From Pararge aegeria (Eukaryota; Arthropoda; Insecta; Lepidoptera; Nymphalidae), in contig NC_053197.1 in assembly GCF_905163445.1 (NCBI RefSeq), forward strand, positions 11,098,001 to 11,162,000: DNA of 64,000 nt, written 5' to 3'. The notes beneath the pieces are model-generated. The model searched no databases and was not told where the DNA came from. It saw only the letters and a list, made by a program, of their open reading frames with translations. Made by a program: the position numbers and the translations under genes. Positions 57,706 through 64,000 of the stretch are shown in pieces. Position 1 is the first letter of the stretch. The number at the start of each line of letters is the position of its first letter.

Positions 57706-58253
57706 AATATTTTACATATAAATACAAATAAAATATATAACATAAATACCTATATAAATATATAACATATAACATCCTCAATTTATATGAAATACATCAA
57801 TAATTAAAATTACACACTTAAAATGATCCGCTTCAGCGATGTTCGGCTGAAAGAGACAAATAATGATCCTTCACTAGTTTCTTGAAGGTCCCAATCGATT
57901 GTGCCTCACGGATATCTAACGGCAAGGCGTTCCATATTTTAATAGCCTGAACCGTAAATGATCCGTCGAAGAAGGAGGATTTGTGACCAGGCACCTTCAA
58001 GATTAACTTCCTGGTAGAACGAAGTTCATCTGGGAGTCCTACAAATTGGAACCTCTCTTTCAGGTGAAGAGGAGAAGAAGGATGAAATAAAACACAGTAC
58101 AGAATAGAAACAATGTGCAAATTCCGGCGAAGTCTGATAGGTAACCACTTGAGACGAGACCGAAATTTAGAAATATGATCATATTTGCGCAACCCAAATA
58201 TGAAACGAATGCTAGAATTCTGGAGTCTCTCAAGTTTATTTAACTGATCTCCA

Positions 58254-58287
58254 GTTAAGTTAACATAGCAAGCTATGTTAACTTAAC
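58254..58287. repeat. Hairpin with perfect 16-base arms
   Basis: GTTAAGTTAACATAGC, AA, then the exact complement. It interrupts the LINE sequence, which continues beyond it. Confidence 0.88.
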
Positions 58288-58369
58288 AGCGTAGTCAAAA
58301 ATGGGAAGGAGTAGAGTCTGTGCGAGCATAATTTTGGTAGGTATAGGAAGTAAATACCGAAGACGACGC

Positions 58370-58510
58370 AAAGAACCTAGAGCTGCAAATGTCTCATGTG
58401 TCTGTAATTACACGGCGAAACGCAGAAACACTGCTTAGCGGCCGAAATAATCATGGCGGTAGTACTTTTCCGGGTTACTACTACGAATTCCGTCACAAAA
58501 TCTCTACTAC
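58370..58510 (+). repeat. SINE/LINE scrap related to 16545-16840
   Basis: GTCTCATGTGTCTGTAATTA, CACTGCTTAGCGGCCGAAAT and CGTCACAAAATCTCTACTAC. Confidence 0.5.
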
Positions 58511-59070
58511 TTATATTACTTCAATCCCCTGATTTATATAGATTTATTTACAGATAGAGAAGATGCAGTCCTCAACTATAAAGCGAGGTCGCGTTTAACC
58601 TGCGTCGTTAGTGGCGTTGAAATTAGCGTCTTGCGAACGACCAATCATAATCCCCGCACATCCACACGCTTCTCGTGATTGGTTTAGACGTATCCAGCGT
58701 GCGACTGACCAACCACAGAACTTGAATGCAGAATATAGGTCTAGCTCTTTGCCCGCGGTACTTTATTCACATAAAACCTCGCCGAAGAAGTGCTTATCAT
58801 GTTTCCGCTTGCGGTTTTGTTTATAATTAGTCGTTGGGGTGGGTGGCAGTAGTAATTATTTATGTATAACAGTTGAAATAGACTTTCATGTCTACACTAT
58901 GCCACAAAAATAGTCCCTATACTGTTTTTAGGATGTTGTTTCTATTAAACTGTCGTAGCTTAACACACGATTATTTTTTTTTTATATTTTAATATTCTCA
59001 TATTGACTTACTTAGGAGAATAATTGAGCGCTAGTCGCTTTTAAATAGCGACTGTATGAGACATAAGGCG

Positions 59071-59152
59071 AATATCTATAACTATAGGTACCTACGTGGT
59101 CGTACCGTTACGTACGTACCTATAGTTAGTTGCACAACTGATATTTGCCTTA
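59071..59152. repeat. Imperfect inverted repeat, about 80 bases
   Basis: ATAAGGCGAATATC...AACTATAGGTAC on the left faces GTACCTATAGTT...GATATTTGCCTTAT on the right. Possibly a small MITE. Confidence 0.65.
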
Positions 59153-59727
59153 TATTTTTGCTAGGACAAAACGGGATTAAGAAGAGAGAGGGTTGCTAAG
59201 CAAAATATCTGAAATAAACAGTTTTAATAGGAGTTTGTAATGTTTGTAGTTAAATCAGAACGGACTACTATTTTTTTATTGAGTTTTTCAGTTAAAAATG
59301 ATTCTCAGCATTTGCACGGAGAAATAGAATATTTCGCCTCGGAAAGCACGGTAAGTCTTGGCCATTAACAGTGTTGAATATCGATAAAGCCCACCAGTCC
59401 GCGCCATAACAGGTGTTCCTACTCTCTAAACGATTTATTTTATGTGAGATGAAGCCTATGCCCAGCAGGACATTAAGAGGATGTGATCCACAAACCGGTT
59501 AACGTTTTATATAAGGAATCTAGGTATAAAACAAATTAAGTATGCAGTGGTATGTATGCATTCATTACAATTACAAATATGTTATTGAGTCCTTAGCGAA
59601 TGGAAACATCATTGTGTACATGGTAATAGATGAATTCTTGCATTGGTTTATGCAGCAAATACTGGCATTCTTATTTTATCATACTAATAATACGTTAATA
59701 ATAATATACTTACTTCGACAATACACA

Positions 59728-59883
59728 CAACACTATCTAGCCCCAAAGTAAGCGTGGCTTGTGTTATGGCTTCAAAGATGACTGATGAATATTTTTATGA
59801 GTTGTATGCATTGCAGAAACTGAAAAAATTAAACTCAGAATTCAGAAAGCTGGGTCGCTGGCCACTACGCAAACCGGCTGTCA
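59728..59883 (-). repeat. tRNA-headed SINE (family 1), reverse, degenerate
   Basis: TAGCCCCAAAGTAAGCGTGG, GATGACTGATGAATATTTTT and a decayed head AAAGCTGGGTCGCTGGCCAC...CGGCTGTC. Followed directly by SINE family 2. Confidence 0.8.
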
Positions 59884-59884
59884 A

Positions 59885-60090
59885 ATGAAATATCCGTTTC
59901 TGTAACGGTGCGGTAAAACATCGTGAGAAAACCTGCATGACTGAGATATCTCCACAGCGTACTCAAAGGCGTGTTAAATCTACAATCCGTACTAGGGCCG
60001 CGTATTGAACGACAATTTAAACCTTTCTCACTCTGAGAGGAGACCCGTGCCTTGTAGTGGGTCGGTAATAGGTCGATAATGATGGTGATA
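59885..60090 (+). repeat. SINE family 2, forward, head missing
   Basis: AACATCGTGAGAAAACCTGC, GTTAAATCTACAATCCGTAC, GAGGAGACCCGTGCCTTGTA and GATAATGATGGTGATA end. Confidence 0.8.
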
Positions 60091-61318
60091 CATGTTCCAG
60101 GTCGAGGTGCTTTCATCTTAGACGATATCGCTATTTATCATAAGGTCCTGTTTTGATTGATTAAATAAATATAATATCGACTCGACGTAATTAAAACAAG
60201 AATATGAAACCAATCACCCAATCAGAACAACAGGTCAGTGACTCAATACTCATGAATATTTAATTTTGGGATCTACCTTGATCAAACATTATATCTCGAC
60301 AAGCGACATCATGTCACAATATTTTATGGTACTTTTTTAAAATTTAAAACATGAAAAATGGAAACTCTGATACTCTAAGGGTACTTCGTGCTGACCTTAG
60401 TAAGAAACAAATGAGAAACGTTGAGTGGTTTTCGAGTAGGTAGTAATAAAAGGTATGTTACGAACTAGTAATCGGTAAAAGTAGGTTAGTTTAGTACTTT
60501 AATTTCAGCGCTACACCAGCTTATGAAAACACATTAGAAATCGATGAAACAATATTACTTTAAAACTTCAAAAGGGCGACAAGAATAAAAAAAACGTAGA
60601 TAGTTCTCTATTAGATAATTAAGTTTGAGGCATCTAGACTCAAAGCTCTATTCCTCTCTCTCTCTCATAGGAGAGAGGGAAATAGCATTCCAATTTTACT
60701 TTTATCATAGGGAGGAAGGAAATTGGTCCATTAGTGGGACATGATGATGCGGATGACACCGGCATGCTTCAGACTTAAATTTGATATTAAAAGCTTTCTG
60801 TAAAAAAATCTGGCTATCCGTAAAGGTCATATTTAGGTGTAATTTAGGTTGCAGAGCTCAGGCTTACCTTAAGTTAACAATGCTGTATATACTTAAATAT
60901 TACCGGACTTTTTTTGGTAACGATTAAGAGGTCTCCATAATGTTTTCGAAGGCGGCCAAGACGGCTTATGATCTTTATTTCTCAAAAGAATTGCAAAAAT
61001 TGTCTTAGAGCAAAACGTTAAACTTAAAACTATTACATGTTGAGAGCGTACACTGTATAAAGGTATAGGTAGACTTTTTTGCTGCATACATTACCTACCT
61101 GACAAAATATATCCCACCCAAGCAAGCAAATAAAAACCAATAACAAAATCCCCGAATCATGTTACAAATTTACAATGCCCGTAAAGAATTCGACAATTTA
61201 AGGCAGCATTAGATTCACCAAAATTACTAAATTATTCGCTTTTTATGCAAGGACTAATCGCACGGATAAAGTTAAGATAATTATCTTTGCAAAAAGATTG
61301 CACCGGCATGCCTTTTAG

Positions 61319-61328
61319 TATATAAAAG
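61319..61328 (+). promoter_or_regulatory. TATA box of OBP F
   Basis: TATATAAAAG, 87 bases before the ATG at 61415. The strongest TATA match in the window. Confidence 0.7.
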
Positions 61329-61414
61329 ATGTGAGGTAAGGACGAGGAACACAAGGCAAGGAAGCTGTGCAGGCGTGGGTTGTGTAATATAGAAAATATA
61401 ATTGAACATAAACA

Positions 61415-63365
61415 ATGACGTCATCGGTGAACTTTGTGCTTGTGGTCTTTGGACTGGTGGCTGTGAGTTTGAGGAGCGCCCATGGTGTAAGTAATTCCTT
61501 ATGTTTTTAGAGTACTAAAACCTAAGTGTTCCGTAGTTTGTAGTTGAAATTATGTGTGTTTGCTGACGAACTCCCTGGCGTAGCGGGAAGCGGTCTCGTG
61601 TTCGAGCCCTGACAGTGGCAATTTTGGAATTCATAATTTCTGAGCTTTCTCTGGTTTTGTGGCAGTTTACGGCCGTGTCAAATGATCACCTTATCAAACG
61701 TGACACAGACGTGTCGCTAAGCGATTTAGCGTACCGGTACAATGTTGCGTAGAAACTGATTAACGGTATAGGTTTCATATATCTGCCATACCCCTTACTG
61801 GTTAGCCCTACCATGCTAGACTGCATCATCACTCACCAACAGGTGAGGTTGCAGTCAAGAGGATATGCTATACATCGAAGGATTACTACTTCGATGATTG
61901 CCTGCCCGTTAGAACAAGAGGCTTTTTTCGATTCCGTACAGTGAAGCCGAGAAATGCTGGTTTACTCCATTTTTGTTTATTTATTTGCAGATTGATCTCA
62001 AAAACGAAAATAACTAGTAATTTCTTTATGTACAACCTACCATAATACTGTACATAAACAAAGATGTTTACCTACTGTTAATACGGATTCATATCAAAGT
62101 TTAATACAGCCCATAAAAAATCTGGGGTTTGGTTGTAGGTAGTTGGGTAGTTGCGATATCAAGTTCTGAAGTGAAATATTTATTAAAGAACCTAAAGCAG
62201 ATTGTTAAAATATAATTTATTAAAAAAACGCTGAGGCGGTTAAATATTTAATTATTAATTTAAACAATAAGCTTTTTCCGAAGTTCGCTAAACGCAGTGC
62301 GCAAATCCGAATCGAACTTTGGTTGCTTACGGTTTGAGGAGTAAAGTTAAAATTAATATCTTATTTGACTATTTTTAGGCCAACCCGGGAATCGAGCCCA
62401 GGACGTCATGGTCCGTAGTTGAACAGGCAAACGAATAAATAACAAGCATTTTGCTTATACAACAATATTATACAACAATATATTTGCCTTTTTATCTCTC
62501 TTCTGGCAACTATCGTTATCATAGTACTTGATTTTATATACAAAGTTAATGCAAAAATCATTATAAAGGATCCACAAAGACTAATATAATGAAAAAATTT
62601 ATAATCAGACGTTGAGAATAATTTTAAATTCAAAATTCTTTCTAAAAGTTGAAATTACCTAATATGATTTTACTTATTATTATATATTACCATTTTTATA
62701 TTCCATTTAAAGTTGGCGATGGACTGCGATCTCTGTAGCCTTAGTACAAGATTTGGTCGATCGCAATCGAGGAGTCGTTTTCAAGTATTTAACCCTGCAT
62801 GATCAAAGTAAAATGGACTGAATGTCACTCGTTTTAGTATCGCAAATCTCGCACTTCTGATTTTTATTTTACTAATGTATTGCAAAAAGCCCTAGCTGGA
62901 AAATTGTAGGCAAATTTGAGCTTTAAAAGAATACTTATAAGATCCATTTTACTACGATGTTCAAGTGTTTCCATACTTATGTGTTTGAAAACGACTCCTA
63001 GATTGCAAGTGAACATCTTGTACTAAGTAAGGGTGCTCATGATAGGTGACGGTTCTTGGACAGAATTGCATCTTTCTCCTATAAGACAAGAGGCATTTGC
63101 CCAGTGTTGGGTCATTAGTATGGTATAATATGACAAGGTAATGAGAATAAAGCAGGAATGAACTAACGAATTTCTTAAAATTAAATTTCAGACGTTGTCA
63201 GACGAAGAGAGGACTAAGATCCATGCTGCACTGATTCCTTTTGTTGCGGAATGCAGCAAGGAATACGGTGTGTCTGAGGAGAACATCAAGGAAGCGAAGG
63301 AGTCTGGGCAACTTGGCAAAATTGACCCATGCCTGATGGCCTGTGTATTCCAGAAAATTAAATTG
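61415..63365 (+). CDS. Odorant-binding protein F, 3' end outside window
   Basis: Two exons seen: 61415-61486 (ATG, signal peptide SSVNFVLVVFGLVAVSLRSA) and 63192-63365, 58 codons reading TLSDEERTKIHAALIPFVAE, then CSKEYGVSEENIKEAKESGQ and PCLMACVFQKIKL, followed by donor GTAAGA in phase 0. Cysteines 1-3 are spaced 25-3. The remaining three cysteines should lie in exons to the right; none is seen before 64000. The large second exon (174 bases) matches gene A (168 bases) and not the B-E plan, so F belongs with A in type. The 1.7-kb first intron holds a near-complete SINE family 3. Confidence 0.9.
61570..61865 (+). repeat. SINE family 3 with tRNA-like head
   Basis: CTCCCTGGCGTAGCGGGAAG and GTGTTCGAGCCCTGACAGTG form a tRNA-like head, then GAATTCATAATTTCTGAGC, GTCGCTAAGCGATTTAGCGT, CCGGTACAATGTTGCGTAGA and GTGAGGTTGCAGTCAAG. 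The most complete family-3 copy here. In intron 1 of OBP F. Confidence 0.85.
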
Positions 63366-64000
63366 GTAAGACCAAACTTAACTAGCAGGAATGATTCTAG
63401 GCAAAGGAGAATCCAGTTGCAAAAGTTAAGGCCACAACTTCGCATCCAACCCGTGCATGTAACGACCAACCAGCATCGGTACTGTTTTAGTTTTTACATT
63501 CATCCTTGTGGATAATCATAGCTCAAATAAAAGAATAAAATTAATCCCATATAAATTAGTACGAGAAAACCGAGGAAAATTTGGGAGGTAGGTACTTAGG
63601 AGGTACATAGGAGGAAAGGTGGCACCAAATATCTCCATGACTTGAAATTTGTCGTTATACCTTGCAGGTCTCTTTTTTTTTAAGAACATGTGAAGTAAAA
63701 TTTTGGATGGCGATAAAATTTATTATGTATTTCTTGCACTACGATTGTCTGTTACCTCCTGGTTATTCTTCTTCATTTTCCTTATTTCTTACGCTATTAC
63801 CGATTGTTGTTATTGCACTGGCCATTTAAACAGTGAGTATTATTTATTGAAGATAGTAAAATTGTTTACAACAAAAACTAAACTTTTGATTATCATCAAC
63901 CCATTACCGACCAACTACAAGACATCTCCACCACTCATGTGAGGGTTGGTAGACTTCACATGCCTTTGAGAACTTTATGAAGAATTCTCAGGCATGCAGA
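63366..64000. other. Start of OBP F intron 2; SINE at window edge
   Basis: No further exon of OBP F before the window ends. A SINE family-2 copy in reverse (ATCATCAACCCATTACCGAC, GAGGGTTGGTAGACTTCACA, GAATTCTCAGGCATGCAG) runs off the right edge from about 63892. Confidence 0.7.

Larger units (their letters stand above)
57421..58290 (-). mobile_element. LINE ORF2 C-terminus and 3' tail (Jockey/CR1-like)
   Basis: On the minus strand 57833-58192 is an intact 119-codon frame with RLKWLPIRLRRNLHIVSILY, RSTRKLILKVPGHKSSFFDG and AIKIWNALPLDIREAQSIGT, the signature C-terminal part of a non-LTR retrotransposon reverse-transcriptase protein. The 3' region has a long (TA)n run (57660-57701), the AGCGATTTCTTCCAGGCAAC tail motif and ends in (ATTC)n at 57436-57462. 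The 5' end is lost beside a perfect hairpin at 58254-58287. Confidence 0.85.
54020..61318. other. 7-kb gene-free stretch between OBP E and OBP F
   Basis: No exon supported. It is a graveyard of repeats: hairpins at 54519 and 54818, a LINE-like scrap at about 55540-55700 and 55850-56035, a full SINE at 56049, repeat D at 57128, a LINE at 57421-58290, an inverted repeat at 59071, SINEs at 59728 and 59885, and AT-rich filler. Confidence 0.55.

Noticed and set aside
57546..57743. 65-codon minus-strand frame with alternating Tyr-Ile
   Set aside because: Translation of a (TA)n microsatellite.
63195..63515. 106-codon frame read through the OBP F exon 2 donor
   Set aside because: The true exon ends at the donor at 63365; the rest is intron read-through and lacks the remaining OBP cysteines.
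1..64000. CRISPR array, operon, integrated virus
   Set aside because: No regularly spaced direct repeats, no bacterial-style gene packing, and no viral polymerase, capsid or envelope frame seen.

Overview
The window looks like a piece of an insect nuclear genome, almost certainly a butterfly or moth. It is AT-rich. Genes are split by GT-AG introns. Intergenic DNA and introns are crowded with tRNA-headed SINEs, Jockey/CR1-type LINE tails and Helitron-like fragments whose sequences are typical of Lepidoptera. The coding content, insect odorant-binding proteins (OBPs) with the six-cysteine pattern, agrees. Nothing bacterial, no CRISPR array and no rRNA or functional tRNA gene was seen. All exon models were worked out by hand from splice signals, reading phase and family resemblance.

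Layout. 1-5.4 kb: no gene recognised, repeats only. 5.4-10.6 kb (+): a Flattop/CFAP126-like ciliary protein (first exon not found), followed by a long open frame of about 540 codons that may be a separate gene or a C-terminal extension. 12.6-19.8 kb (-): a complete eight-exon SMG9 gene (nonsense-mediated decay). 20.6-24.2 kb (+): a five-exon gene for a cation-dependent mannose-6-phosphate-receptor-like membrane protein, divergent from SMG9, with two extra candidate terminal exons. 24.2-31.5 kb: gene-poor, with one unrecognised candidate exon at 30.4 kb.

31.5-64 kb: an OBP cluster of six genes, here called A (-), B (-), C (+), D (+), E (+) and F (+, cut by the window end). B, C, D and E form a young paralogous array. 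Each has five exons, the last four are exactly 76/89/112/89 bases of coding sequence in all four genes, and the cysteine spacing is invariant (26-3-40-10-8). B is head-to-head with C. A and F have a different exon plan and look like older OBP lineages flanking the array. Each OBP gene has a TATA-like box 40-90 bases before its ATG. OBPs are secreted carriers of small hydrophobic ligands, and clusters like this grow by tandem duplication.

Points most worth a second look: alternative terminal exons and lost ligand residues in the receptor-like gene; an orphan signal-peptide exon inside OBP B that would make a five-cysteine product; a precisely placed in-frame ATG at the start of exon 2 in all four array genes; Helitron-like ends on both sides of an OBP exon; a large fold-back element in OBP E; and a series of perfect short hairpins.
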